This document shows, piece after piece, positions 21,976-31,524 of a stretch of DNA of 64,000 nt; position 1 is the stretch's first letter; each line of letters opens with the position of its first letter. This stretch comes from Nocardioides sp. SYSU D00038 (GTDB taxonomy: Bacteria > Actinomycetota > Actinomycetes > Propionibacteriales > Nocardioidaceae). The DNA is taken from contig NZ_JAFFJT010000027.1 in NCBI RefSeq assembly GCF_016924665.1, positions 42,065-106,064 of the forward strand, written 5' to 3'. Both the position numbers and the translations under genes were made by a program. The notes under the pieces are model-generated. The model saw nothing but the letters and a program-made list of their open reading frames with translations. It searched no databases and was not told the origin of the DNA.

Positions 21976-22725
21976 TCAGCGCACCCGCACGACGTTCGTG
22001 CCGGCGGCCTTGTCGTGCAGCGCCTGCTTCTTGTCGTCCCACAGCGGCCACAGGACGTCGAGCAGGCTGAACAGGGAGCCGAAGGTGCCCACGAACGGGA
22101 CGAAGCCGGAGACCTGGCCGATCGACTGCACGCCCCACCGCTTGGCGATCGCCGACCAGGGCAGGCGGCCGGGGGTGTCGCGGAGGCGGACCCGCAGGCC
22201 GAGGAGCAGCTTGCCGGGCGTGGCGCCGAACGCGCGCAGGAACCCGAACGTCCACACCAGGCTCGTCAGCAGCCACACCAGGCCCACCGCCAGCATCGGG
22301 CCGGCGATGTCGGTCATCAGGTCGGTGACCGGCGGGGAGGCGCCGCCGCGCTCGGCCGCGTCGAGCGCCTCGTCGAAGTAGTCGCCGTAGGCCTCGACGA
22401 TCCGGCCGGTCCAGGGCCATGCGAGCGCCAGCACGATCGGGGTCAGCACCAGCCCGTCGACCAGCGTCGCCACGACCCGCAGCCACCAGCCCGCGAGCCG
22501 CTGCCCGTCCGGGGTCGTCGCCGCCGACGTCCGCGGCGAGCCGTACGCCGGCGGCCCGTACGGCGACGACGCGGGCGCCGGGCCCGGACCGGGCGCGGTC
22601 GACGCCGGGTACGCCGCGGGCGGGGCGGCCGGCGCGGTGTGCTCGGTCCAGCGGGTGCCGTCCCACCAGCGGAGCTGGCCGGGCTGGGTGGGGTCGGGGT
22701 GCCATCCGCCGGGGGTCTGGGTCAC
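21976..22725 (-). CDS. DUF2510 and RDD domain membrane protein
   Basis: 249 residues. The N-terminal DUF2510 motif (GGWHPDP, LRWWDGTRWTEHT) is followed by a Pro/Ala-rich linker of about 45 residues and an RDD domain (RLAGWWLRVVATLVDGLVL) with about three or four membrane helices and the conserved GATPGKLLLGLRV. RDD proteins are integral membrane proteins of mostly unknown function, some implicated in sodium/proton exchange. Head-to-tail with DUF1697 upstream. Confidence 0.9.
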   Translation of the reverse strand: MTQTPGGWHPDPTQPGQLRWWDGTRWTEHTAPAAPPAAYPASTAPGPGPAPASSPYGPPAYGSPRTSAATTPDGQRLAGWWLRVVATLVDGLVLTPIVLALAWPWTGRIVEAYGDYFDEALDAAERGGASPPVTDLMTDIAGPMLAVGLVWLLTSLVWTFGFLRAFGATPGKLLLGLRVRLRDTPGRLPWSAIAKRWGVQSIGQVSGFVPFVGTFGSLFSLLDVLWPLWDDKKQALHDKAAGTNVVRVR

Positions 22726-22744
22726 GGGCGGGAGTCTCCCACGC

Positions 22745-23269
22745 TCAGCACCACCGCTCCGCCACGGCCCGGATCACCGAGATCGTCCGGTTGGTGGCGA
22801 CACCGAGCCGTTTCTCCACGGTGTCGTTGGTGATCCGGGCGGCCTGGTAGGCGTCGCCCAGCAGCAGGTGCACCGCCCGCCCGCTGACGACCGAGCGCTC
22901 CGTCTCGCTGTCGTGCGCGGCCAGCAGGGCGACGTCCTCGGGCGACGGCTCCGACTTCAGCAGCGACACGTAGTGGCGCCCGTCGTGGTCGATCCGGTCG
23001 GCCTCCTCGACGATCGCCACCACCTCGGCCGGCGTCAGCACGATCGTCGGCACCGCGAACCCACGGTCGGCCAGGAACGCCGCCTCGAGTGCCGTCTCCA
23101 CCTCGGCCCGCGACCGGAGCGGGGTCGTGACGCGCACGTTGCCGGTGTTGATGTAGGTCGCCACGTCGGCGAATCCCGCGCCCTCGGCCGCCGCGACGAT
23201 CGCGTCCTTGGGGAACTTCCGCCGCGCGCCGAGGTTGATCGCGCGCAGGAAGGCGACGTAGGTGGGCAT
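22745..23269 (-). CDS. DUF1697 family protein
   Basis: 174 residues from the ATG at 23269 (MPTYVAFLRAINLG, the family's N-terminal signature). Also conserved: NTGNVRV and the C-terminal ATNRTISVIRAVAE. DUF1697 proteins are small cytosolic proteins of unknown function. The frame stays open upstream of 23269, but the family N-terminus fixes the start. Confidence 0.9.
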   Translation of the reverse strand: MPTYVAFLRAINLGARRKFPKDAIVAAAEGAGFADVATYINTGNVRVTTPLRSRAEVETALEAAFLADRGFAVPTIVLTPAEVVAIVEEADRIDHDGRHYVSLLKSEPSPEDVALLAAHDSETERSVVSGRAVHLLLGDAYQAARITNDTVEKRLGVATNRTISVIRAVAERWC

Positions 23270-23631
23270 GCCCGGATGATGCCACCGCCGGCGGACGGGT
23301 GCGGAAAACCGTTGGCACACTGGCGATCCGGTGCCCTAGCGTTCTCCACCTCGGGATCAGCAGGTCCGGCGGGGGTACCCGACCGGGTCCCTGCGCGTCG
23401 TACCCCGAATCCACTGGCGAAGCTCTCGAAGCCCGCGGTTCGACTCCGCTCCACCACGGCGGGCGGGGGACGCCGCCAGCGGACGCCCACCCTGAGGCCC
23501 GGCCGGTCAGCACGACGGCCGACGCCCCGTGTGCGTCCGTGGCGTCCCCCGTCCGTCCCCCGTCCCTGTCCACCCACACACCGAACGCCCACGTACCACG
23601 CCCGGCACCGCACGACCGGGAGGAGGCAGCC
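23270..23631. other. Intergenic region without a recognised gene
   Basis: Some 360 bases between divergent genes with no coding frame I can support. It holds a GC-rich imperfect inverted repeat around 23360-23395 and a tRNA/tmRNA 3'-end-like segment at 23421-23456. The end (23618-23626, GGGAGGAGG) is the ribosome-binding site of the SPFH gene. Confidence 0.6.
23421..23456 (+). other. tRNA/tmRNA 3'-end-like fragment
   Basis: The segment has a T-arm-like core (GCGG TTCGACT CCGC) followed by CTCCACCA, resembling the 3' end of the tmRNA gene at 42950 (GGTTCGATTCC...GCTCCACCA). No matching 5' acceptor strand is visible 60-100 bases upstream, so it is not a complete tRNA gene. It may be a decayed tRNA, an integration scar or chance. 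Confidence 0.3.
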
Positions 23632-24285
23632 ATGTCCCTGTTCACCATCACCGTTCCCGCCCCCGAGCGCGCCGTCGAGTACGTCGACGGGGCCTGCACC
23701 CGGGTGCTCGGCCCCGGCCGCCACCGCCGGCCGTCGCGGGCCCGCTACGAGTCGGTCACCGTGCTCGAGCGGCTCACGACCACCGCGCCGCAGGAGGTGC
23801 TGACCTCCGACGGCGTCGCGGTGAAGGTGACCGCGGCACTCCGCTGGCGGGTGTCCGACCCGCGTGCCTACCTCGAGGGCGCGCTCGACCCCGCCTCGAC
23901 CCTCCAGCTGGCCGTCCAGCTGGCGCTGCGCGACGCGCTCGTCGACGTCGCCGCCGACGACGTGGTGCGCACCGCCCGGCGCGAGCTGGGCGCCGCGCTC
24001 GCCGAGGCGGCGCGGGGCGCGGCCGACGCGCTGGGCATCGAGGTGCTCGACGTCGTCGTCAAGGACGTCGTGCTGCCCGCCGACCTCCGGGCGGCGTACG
24101 CCGAGCAGGTCACCGCCCGCGCCCGCGGCGCGGCCCAGCTCGAGGCGGCCCGGGCCGAGACCGCGGCCCTGCGGTCGCTGGCCAACGCCGCCCGGATGCT
24201 CGACGAGTCGCCCGCCCTGGCGCGGTTGCGGCTCGTGCAGGCGCTGCCCCACGGCTCGACGGTCGAGCTGACGTCCGGGGACTGA
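23632..24285 (+). CDS. SPFH/Band 7 (slipin-like) domain protein
   Basis: 217 residues, ATG at 23632 preceded by a strong GGGAGGAGG site. The SPFH core is recognisable: TVLERLTTTAPQEVLTSDGVAVKVTAALRWRVSDPRAYL and EVLDVVVKDVVLPADLR. It lacks the N-terminal membrane hairpin of typical slipins, so it may be soluble or peripherally attached. The C-terminus is a helical, Ala-rich segment as in oligomerising SPFH proteins. A perfect stem-loop follows at 24319. Confidence 0.85.
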   Translation: MSLFTITVPAPERAVEYVDGACTRVLGPGRHRRPSRARYESVTVLERLTTTAPQEVLTSDGVAVKVTAALRWRVSDPRAYLEGALDPASTLQLAVQLALRDALVDVAADDVVRTARRELGAALAEAARGAADALGIEVLDVVVKDVVLPADLRAAYAEQVTARARGAAQLEAARAETAALRSLANAARMLDESPALARLRLVQALPHGSTVELTSGD

Positions 24286-24318
24286 TCCCCGGTCGTCGGG
24301 TCGAGCCAGGACGGCGAC

Positions 24319-24351
24319 GAGGCCCGGTGTGGCGACCCCACACCGGGCCTC
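24319..24351. terminator. Perfect 14-bp stem-loop
   Basis: GAGGCCCGGTGTGG (24319-24332) pairs perfectly with CCACACCGGGCCTC (24338-24351) around a 5-base loop, 34 bases after the SPFH stop and 22 bases before the next start. Probable terminator for the SPFH gene; no T-tract. Confidence 0.7.
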
Positions 24352-24372
24352 GGTGGTCGTAGGTTCGGCGGC

Positions 24373-24519
24373 ATGCCGTGCGACTACTGCGGACGCGAGT
24401 TCGACCCCATCTCGACCCGCTGGCTGTGCCCCCACTGCCACATGAAGGCCAACTGCTGCGACGGCGCGCCGCTGGCCGAGCGGGTCTGCGAGGTACCCGT
24501 GACGGAGCGGCCGGCCTGA
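24373..24519 (+). CDS. 48-residue zinc-ribbon microprotein
   Basis: Begins MPCDYCGREFDPISTRW and continues LCPHCHMKANCCDGAP, giving two CxxC pairs (residues 3/6 and 19/22) plus a Cys-Cys, typical of a small zinc ribbon. ATG start, TGA at 24517-24519. Similar short Cys-rich proteins with the CCxGAPL ending occur in actinobacteria without known function. Its short spacing from the terminator upstream suggests its own promoter or read-through. Confidence 0.75.
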   Translation: MPCDYCGREFDPISTRWLCPHCHMKANCCDGAPLAERVCEVPVTERPA

Positions 24520-24544
24520 GCCGCGGGTCGAGGCACCGGTCGGC

Positions 24545-25805
<1,261 letters not shown>

Positions 25806-25819
25806 CAACGAGGCGGAGA

Positions 25820-26293
25820 ATGGACGACCTGGACCGCACCCTGATCAGCCTGTTCGCCGTCGAGCCGCGGATCGGCGTGCTCGAGGCCTCCCGGCGGCTC
25901 GGGGTGGCCCGCGGCACCGTGCAGTCCCGCCTCGACAAGCTGGTCGCGCGCGGCGTGGTCACCGGCTGGGGGCCGGACCTCTCCCCCGCCGCCCTGGGCT
26001 TCCCGGTGACGGCGTTCCTCACCCTCGAGATCCGGCAGCGGGTGGGGCACGCCCCGGTGGCCGAGCACCTCGCGGCGATCCCGGAGGTGCTCGAGGCGCA
26101 CACGATCACCGGCGCCGGCGACCTGTGGGCGCGGGTGGTGGCCCGGTCGAACGACGACCTCCAGCGGGTCATCGACCGCGTGCTCGACACCGACGGGATC
26201 GTCCGGTCGGCCACCGTGATCGCGCTGGCCGAGCAGGTTCCCTACCGGGTGCTGCCCCTGGCCCGCGCCGACCCCGGCGACCGCCTCGGCTGA
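25820..26293 (+). CDS. Lrp/AsnC family transcriptional regulator
   Basis: 157 residues. N-terminal helix-turn-helix (DLDRTLISLFAVEPRIGVLEASRRLGVARGTVQSRLDKL) and C-terminal RAM ligand-binding domain (VLEAHTITGAGDLWARV). Divergent from hppD, so it probably adjusts tyrosine degradation in response to an aromatic amino acid; the effector is not visible in sequence. A short tandem repeat follows its stop. Confidence 0.92.
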   Translation: MDDLDRTLISLFAVEPRIGVLEASRRLGVARGTVQSRLDKLVARGVVTGWGPDLSPAALGFPVTAFLTLEIRQRVGHAPVAEHLAAIPEVLEAHTITGAGDLWARVVARSNDDLQRVIDRVLDTDGIVRSATVIALAEQVPYRVLPLARADPGDRLG

Positions 26294-26363
26294 CCGACGG
26301 GCTGACCGGCCGGCTGACCGGCCGGGCTGACCGGCGGGCTGACCGGCGGGCTGATGGGCGGGG
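26289..26363. repeat. Tandem repeat of a 12-13-base unit
   Basis: About six head-to-tail copies of GGCTGACCGGCG variants directly after the Lrp stop codon and before gntK. Copies differ at one or two bases and in unit length (12 or 13), and no spacer sequence is present. Confidence 0.8.
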
Positions 26364-26384
26364 GCAGGGGGTAACGGTCGGCCC

Positions 26385-26894
26385 ATGACACGTCCCCTGG
26401 TGGTCATGGGTGTCTCCGGGTCCGGCAAGTCGACGGTGGCCGCGGCGCTCTCGCAGCGGCTGCGGGTGCCGTACGCCGACGCCGACGACCTCCACCCGGA
26501 GGCCAACGTCGCCAAGATGAGCCGGGGTGAGGCGCTTGACGACGCCGACCGCTGGCCCTGGCTGGAGGTGGTCGGCGCCTGGCTCGCCGACCACCCAGGT
26601 GGGGGCGTGATGGCCTGCTCGGCGCTGCGCCGCACCTACCGCGACCACCTGCGCCACCTCTGCCCCGACGTCGAGTTCGTCCACCTCGAGGGCGACCCCG
26701 ACACGATCCGCCGCCGCCAGGCCAGCCGCCCCGGCCACTTCATGCCGGCCAGCCTGCTCTCCTCCCAGTTCGCCACCCTCGAGCCGCTCGCGCCCGACGA
26801 GGGCGGCATCACCATCGACGTCGCGCAGAGCGTCGACGCCATCGTTGACGAGTACGTCGCCCGTTCCGACCAGTCCCCGGAGGACGTCCGATGA
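26385..26894 (+). CDS. gntK: Gluconokinase
   Basis: 169 residues, the GntK family length. Phosphorylates gluconate to 6-phosphogluconate. Walker A is GVSGSGKST (residues 8-16); DADDLHPEANVAKMSRGEAL is the conserved substrate region, and CSALRRTYRDHLR and SRPGHFMPASLLSSQ follow. It overlaps the gluconate permease gene by four bases (ATGA), forming a gluconate-use operon. Confidence 0.96.
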   Translation: MTRPLVVMGVSGSGKSTVAAALSQRLRVPYADADDLHPEANVAKMSRGEALDDADRWPWLEVVGAWLADHPGGGVMACSALRRTYRDHLRHLCPDVEFVHLEGDPDTIRRRQASRPGHFMPASLLSSQFATLEPLAPDEGGITIDVAQSVDAIVDEYVARSDQSPEDVR

Positions 26895-28372
26895 CCGAAC
26901 CCCTGCTGCTCCTCGCCGCCGACGAGCCCGTGGACCCGGTGGCACCGGGCTGGCAGCTGGTGCTGGCCGCGCTGCTCGGCATCGCGGTGATCGTGCTGCT
27001 GATCACGCTGCTCAAGGTCCACCCGTTCCTCGGGCTGGTGCTCGGCAGCGCGACCGTCGGCCTGGTCGCCGGCCTCGCCCCGCTCGACGCGCTCGGCTTC
27101 TTCACCGACGAGTTCGGCGGCACCGCGGCCGGGGTGGGCATCCTGGTCGCGCTCGGCGCGATCTTCGCCCGGCTGCTGGCCGACTCCGGGGGTGCCGACC
27201 AGGTGGTCGACACGCTCGTCGGCCGCGCCTCGCCGCGGGCGCTGCCGTGGGTGATGGCGGGCGTGGGCGCACTGATCGGGCTGCCGATGTTCTTCGAGAT
27301 CGGGCTCGTGCTGCTGATGCCGGTCATCTACCTCGTCGCGCGCCGCGCCAACGTCTCGATCATCGGCGTCGGCATCCCCACCCTCGCCGGGCTCTCGGCC
27401 ATGCACGGCTTCGTGCCGCCCCACCCCGGCCCGGTCGCCGCGATCGACTACCTGGGCGCCGACCTGGGGCTCACCCTCGGCCTGGGGCTGCTGGTCTCGA
27501 TCCCGGTGATCATCGTGGCCGGCCCGATCTTCGGCGTGATCGCTGGTCGCTGGGTGCACGTCGAGGCGCCGGCCCGGGTCGGCGCGGCGGCGTCCGGCGG
27601 GGCGGGGGGCGCGGGCTCGGGCTCGGAGACCGGCGAACCCGGCGACCCGGACGAGCGCTCGGGCCTGCCCGACGACGGGGAGGAGCGGGCCGCGACGACC
27701 CGGCGCCCGTCGTTCGTCATCACGCTGGCGACGGTGCTGCTGCCCGTCATCCTGATGCTGGCCAAGGCGATCGCCGACATCACCCTCGACGACCCCGAGC
27801 ACGGCGTGCAGCAGACCCTCGACGTGGTGGGCGAGCCGGTGGTGGCGCTGCTGATCGGCGTGCTCGTCGCGATGTTCACCCTGGGCCTGGGCTCGGGGAT
27901 GAACCGGCAGGGCCTCTCGGACACGGTCGGCGCGTCGCTGGGCCCGATCGCCGGCATCTTCCTCATCGTCGCCGCCGGCGGCGGCTTCAAGGGCGTGCTG
28001 GTCAACACCGGCGTCGGCACCCTGCTCGCCGACTGGGCCTCCGACGCCGACGTGCCGGTGACCGTGCTGGCCTGGACCCTGGCGGTGCTGATCCGGCTGG
28101 CGACCGGGTCTGCGACGGTCGCCACCATCACCGCCTCGTCGCTGATGATCGACCTCGTCGCCGGGATGCCGGCCGCGGAGGTGTCGCTCGTGGTGCTCGC
28201 GGTCGGCGCCGGGTCGGTGTTCTTCTCCCACGTCAACGACGCGGGCTTCTGGCTCGTCAAGGAGTACTTCGGCCTGACCGTCGGCCAGACCATCCGCACC
28301 TGGTCGCTGATGGAGACGGTGCTCTCGGTCACCGGCCTGGTCGTGGTGCTGCTGATCGGGCTCGTGGTCTAG
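26891..28372 (+). CDS. GntP family gluconate:H+ symporter
   Basis: 493 residues with about 12 membrane segments. GntP family features include VHPFLGLVLGS near the N-terminus, GHGFVPPHPGP-like HGFVPPHPGP and the C-terminal FFSHVNDAGFWLVKEYFGL. A hydrophilic central loop (residues ~230-275, Gly/Ser/Asp-rich) is longer than in enteric homologues. Coupled to gntK, which phosphorylates the imported gluconate. Confidence 0.95.
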   Translation: MTEPLLLLAADEPVDPVAPGWQLVLAALLGIAVIVLLITLLKVHPFLGLVLGSATVGLVAGLAPLDALGFFTDEFGGTAAGVGILVALGAIFARLLADSGGADQVVDTLVGRASPRALPWVMAGVGALIGLPMFFEIGLVLLMPVIYLVARRANVSIIGVGIPTLAGLSAMHGFVPPHPGPVAAIDYLGADLGLTLGLGLLVSIPVIIVAGPIFGVIAGRWVHVEAPARVGAAASGGAGGAGSGSETGEPGDPDERSGLPDDGEERAATTRRPSFVITLATVLLPVILMLAKAIADITLDDPEHGVQQTLDVVGEPVVALLIGVLVAMFTLGLGSGMNRQGLSDTVGASLGPIAGIFLIVAAGGGFKGVLVNTGVGTLLADWASDADVPVTVLAWTLAVLIRLATGSATVATITASSLMIDLVAGMPAAEVSLVVLAVGAGSVFFSHVNDAGFWLVKEYFGLTVGQTIRTWSLMETVLSVTGLVVVLLIGLVV

Positions 28373-28402
28373 CCCTGCCGGCCACGCCGGCGGACGCGCC
28401 GG

Positions 28403-28855
28403 TCAGCTGAAGATCATGCAGGTCGACGTGGCGTGGGCGACCAGCCGCCCGGCCGCGTCGAAGAGCTGGGCCTCGGCCAGCGCCGTGCGGCGGCCGCGCT
28501 GGATCACCCGGCCCTGGGCGCGCAGCCGGCCGGAGTCGACGGTGACCGGGCGCAGGAACTTCACGGTGAGGTCGAGCGAGGTGTAGCCCTGTCCGGCCTC
28601 GAGCGTGGAGTGCACCGAGCAGGCCGCCGCCGTGTCGAGCATCGTGGAGAGCACGCCGCCGTGCACGGTGCCGAGCGGGTTGTAGTGGCCGGGCCGCGGC
28701 ACCAGCTCGACCGAGATCGCGCCGTGCTCGCCGTCGAAGTTCTGCATGCCGAGGGTCTCGGCGATCGGGGCCGGCGGCAGCACGCCGTCGCGCATCGCCA
28801 TCAGCAGCTCGAGGCCGGTCATCGCGGCCAGGTCGGGAGTCTGGGTCTCGGTCAC
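28403..28855 (-). CDS. PaaI-type hotdog-fold thioesterase
   Basis: 150 residues from the GTG at 28855. Single hotdog domain with the catalytic region HYNPLGTVHGGVLSTMLDTAAACS and the strand SLDLTVKFLRPV. Probably hydrolyses an acyl- or aryl-CoA. Divergent from an HxlR regulator with an inverted repeat in between, which suggests HxlR control. Confidence 0.9.
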   Translation of the reverse strand: MTETQTPDLAAMTGLELLMAMRDGVLPPAPIAETLGMQNFDGEHGAISVELVPRPGHYNPLGTVHGGVLSTMLDTAAACSVHSTLEAGQGYTSLDLTVKFLRPVTVDSGRLRAQGRVIQRGRRTALAEAQLFDAAGRLVAHATSTCMIFS

Positions 28856-28880
28856 GGACCCAGACTGGCGACCTTGGCTG

Positions 28881-28897
28881 GGTCTGTCAACAAGACC
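28881..28897. promoter_or_regulatory. Candidate HxlR operator
   Basis: GGTCT (28881-28885) and AGACC (28893-28897) form a perfect inverted repeat with a 7-base spacer in the 54-base gap between the divergent thioesterase and HxlR genes. Confidence 0.4.
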
Positions 28898-28909
28898 TAG
28901 ACTGTGACC

Positions 28910-29395
28910 ATGACCACCACCACTCCCCCGGCACTCGCGTGGTCGACCGACAACTGCCAGGTGGCGCGGGCGATGAGCGTGCTCGGCGAGCGGTCGACAC
29001 TGGTGGTGCTGCGCGAGGTCTTCAACGGCGTGCGCCGCTTCGACGACATGCAGCGGCACAGCGGCGTCGCCCGCCAGGTGCTGAGCAACCGGCTGGCGAT
29101 GCTGGTCGAGCACGGCATCCTCACCCGCACGCCGTACCGGCCCGAGGGCGGCCGGGTGCGCCACGAGTACCGGCTCACCCCCAAAGGATTCGACCTCTAC
29201 CCCGTGCTGGCCGCGGTCGCCGACTGGGGTGCCCGCTACTGCGCCGACCCCGAAGGCCCGCCCGTCGAGCTGGTGCACCGCGACTGCGGCCAGGTGGTCC
29301 GGGCCGCCCTGGTCTGCGACGGCGGCCACCACCTCGACGACAACCGGCAGGTCGTCCCCCGTCCCGGGCCCGGGGCCCGGCCGTTCGGGGGGTGA
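28910..29395 (+). CDS. HxlR family transcriptional regulator
   Basis: 161 residues from the ATG at 28910 (an in-frame GTG two codons earlier is an alternative). The DNA-binding part is CQVARAMSVLGERSTLVVLREVFNGVRRFDDMQR with the wing ending in YRLTPKGFDLYP. The C-terminal tail is longer than in minimal HxlR proteins and has a CxxxxxxxxxxC pair (HRDCGQVVRAALVCDGG) that could bind a metal or form a disulfide. Confidence 0.92.
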   Translation: MTTTTPPALAWSTDNCQVARAMSVLGERSTLVVLREVFNGVRRFDDMQRHSGVARQVLSNRLAMLVEHGILTRTPYRPEGGRVRHEYRLTPKGFDLYPVLAAVADWGARYCADPEGPPVELVHRDCGQVVRAALVCDGGHHLDDNRQVVPRPGPGARPFGG

Positions 29396-29409
29396 CGGGG
29401 CGGTCGCGG

Positions 29410-31182
29410 CTACGACGAGCGCCGCACCGCCCAGTCGCGCACCCGGTCGATCCGGGCCTGCAGCTGCTCGGCGTTGGCGACCGCGGCGGCGGGGCCGCCG
29501 CACTCCTTGCGGAGCGCGGCGTGCACGACGCCGTGGGCCTGCCCGGTGCGGTGGTGCCAGGCGCCCACCAGGCCGTTGAGCTCGCGCCGGAGCACGGCCA
29601 GCTGCTCGTGGGTGGAGACTTCCGTGAGCGAATCGGCTGCCCGGGCGTTGGCGTCGGCCTGCGACCGCTGCTTGCGGGCCCGGTCGCTCTGGCGCTGGGC
29701 GAGCAGCTCGCGCATCTGGGCGGGCTCGAGCAGGCCCGGGATGCCGAGGAAGTCCATCTCCTCCTCCGAGCCGACGTGCACCTCGCCCGCATGGCCGAAC
29801 TCGCCGCCGTCGAAGAGCACGCGGTCGAAGCGGGCCTCCGAGCCCAGCGCCTGGAACGGCAGCGCCTCGAGCTCGTCGGAGGCGCCCTCCCCGGCCTGGG
29901 CCTGGGCGAGCAGGTCCTTCTCGGCGGCGAAGATGTCGCCGTCGTCGGAGACCCGGCGGCCGAGCACGTGGTCGCGCGCGAGCTCGAGCTCGCCGGCGTA
30001 CTGCAGCAGCGTCGGCACCGACGGGAGGAACACCGACGCGGTCTCGCCCCGGGTGCGCGCCCGGACGAAGCGGCCGACCGCCTGGGCGAAGAACAGCGGG
30101 GTGGCGGTGGTGGTGGCGTAGACGCCGACCGCGAGCCGGGGCACGTCGACGCCCTCGGAGACCATCCGCACCGCGACCATCCAGCGGCCGTCGCCCTGCG
30201 CGAACTCCGCGATCTTCTTCGAGGCCTGCTTCTCGTCGGAGAGCACGACGGTGGGCGCCTCGCCCGCGATCGCGCGCAGCGTCTTGGCGTAGGCCCGCGC
30301 GGAGTCCTGGTCGGTGGCGATCACCAGGCCCCCGGCGTCGGCGACGTGGCGGCGCACCTCCGAGAGCCGCTTGTCGGCTGCGGCGAGCACCGACGGGATC
30401 CACGACCCCTCGGGGTCGAGCGCGGTGCGCAGCGCCTGGTTGGTGAGGTCCTTGGTCAGCGGCTCGCCGAGGCGCGCCGACACCTCGTCACCGGCCCGGG
30501 TGCGCCACTGCATCTCGCCGGAGTAGGCCATGAACAGCACCGGGCGCACGACGTGGTCGGCGAGCGCCTCGGCGTAGCCGTAGGTGTAGTCGGCCACCGA
30601 GCGCGGCACGCCGTCGTCGCCGGGCGCGTAGGTGACGAACGGGATCGGGTTGACGTCGGAGCGGAACGGCGTGCCGGTCAGCGCCAGCCGGCGGTGGGCG
30701 GGGTCGAAGGCCTCGCGCACGCCCTCGCCCCACGACAGCGCGTCGCCGGCGTGGTGCACCTCGTCGAGGATCACCAGCGTCTTCCAGCGCTCGGTGCGGA
30801 TCCGCATCGCCAGCGGGTTCACCGCGACGCCGGCGTAGGTGACCGCGATCCCGAGGTAGTCGGAAGAGGTCCTGCCCTTGCCCGCGGCGTAGGCCGGGTC
30901 GATCGGGATGCCGGCCCGCTCGGCCGCCTCGGCCCACTGGGTCTTGAGGTGCTCGGTGGGCGCCACGATCGTGACCCGGTCGACGATCCGCCGGCCCAAC
31001 AGCTCGGAGGCCACGCTGAGCGCGAACGTCGTCTTGCCGGCGCCGGGCGTGGCCACGGCGAGGAAGTCGCGCGGCTGGCGGGCGAGGTACTGCTCCATGG
31101 CGGCGGACTGCCAGGCACGGAGCGACGGCGCCGTGCCCCAGGCCGCCCGCTCCGGCCAGGCCGGGGTGAGGGCGGAGTTCAA
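29410..31182 (-). CDS. DEAD/DEAH-box superfamily 2 helicase
   Basis: 590 residues with a TTG start overlapping the DUF3039 stop (TTGA). Motif I is ATPGAGKTT (residue ~45), motif II DEVHHAG, motif III ALTGTPFR and motif VI QAVGRFVRARTRGE. The C-terminal ~150 residues are helical and charged and do not match a known domain. Such XPB/ComFA-like helicases beside DUF3039 are conserved across actinobacteria; substrate unknown. Confidence 0.92.
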   Translation of the reverse strand: MNSALTPAWPERAAWGTAPSLRAWQSAAMEQYLARQPRDFLAVATPGAGKTTFALSVASELLGRRIVDRVTIVAPTEHLKTQWAEAAERAGIPIDPAYAAGKGRTSSDYLGIAVTYAGVAVNPLAMRIRTERWKTLVILDEVHHAGDALSWGEGVREAFDPAHRRLALTGTPFRSDVNPIPFVTYAPGDDGVPRSVADYTYGYAEALADHVVRPVLFMAYSGEMQWRTRAGDEVSARLGEPLTKDLTNQALRTALDPEGSWIPSVLAAADKRLSEVRRHVADAGGLVIATDQDSARAYAKTLRAIAGEAPTVVLSDEKQASKKIAEFAQGDGRWMVAVRMVSEGVDVPRLAVGVYATTTATPLFFAQAVGRFVRARTRGETASVFLPSVPTLLQYAGELELARDHVLGRRVSDDGDIFAAEKDLLAQAQAGEGASDELEALPFQALGSEARFDRVLFDGGEFGHAGEVHVGSEEEMDFLGIPGLLEPAQMRELLAQRQSDRARKQRSQADANARAADSLTEVSTHEQLAVLRRELNGLVGAWHHRTGQAHGVVHAALRKECGGPAAAVANAEQLQARIDRVRDWAVRRSS

Positions 31183-31466
31183 GACCGGCTGCCGCCCGAG
31201 CCGTCACCGGAGTCGTCGTTGAGCGACTCCCAGACCTCCTTGCACTCCGGGCAGACGGGGAACTTCTCCGGCGCCCGGCTCGGCACCCACACCTTGCCGC
31301 ACAGCGCGACCACGGGGGTGCCCATCACCATCGCCTCGGTGAGCTTGTCCTTCTCCACGAAGTGGGAGAAGCGCTCGTGGTCGCCGTCGTCGGTGGGGAC
31401 GGTGTGGCGGTCCTCGCGCACCCGCTCGTCGACGGCGGTGCCGGTGCCGAATCCGATGGTGCTCAC
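31179..31466 (-). CDS. DUF3039 family protein
   Basis: 95 residues from the GTG at 31466 (another GTG three codons earlier is possible). A single CxxC in FPVCPECKEVWESL together with the upstream Cys in VVALCGKVWVPSR suggests a zinc site. Acidic C-terminus. Its stop overlaps the helicase start, an actinobacterial pairing that implies joint function with the helicase. Confidence 0.9.
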   Translation of the reverse strand: MSTIGFGTGTAVDERVREDRHTVPTDDGDHERFSHFVEKDKLTEAMVMGTPVVALCGKVWVPSRAPEKFPVCPECKEVWESLNDDSGDGSGGSRS

Positions 31467-31524
31467 GGGTCCCACCCTACGTGAGGACGGGAGGCGCCCC
31501 GACCACGACGGGCGGGGCGCCGGG

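Noticed and set aside
26289..26363. CRISPR array
   Set aside because: Units are 12-13 bases, head to tail, without spacers and without cas genes.
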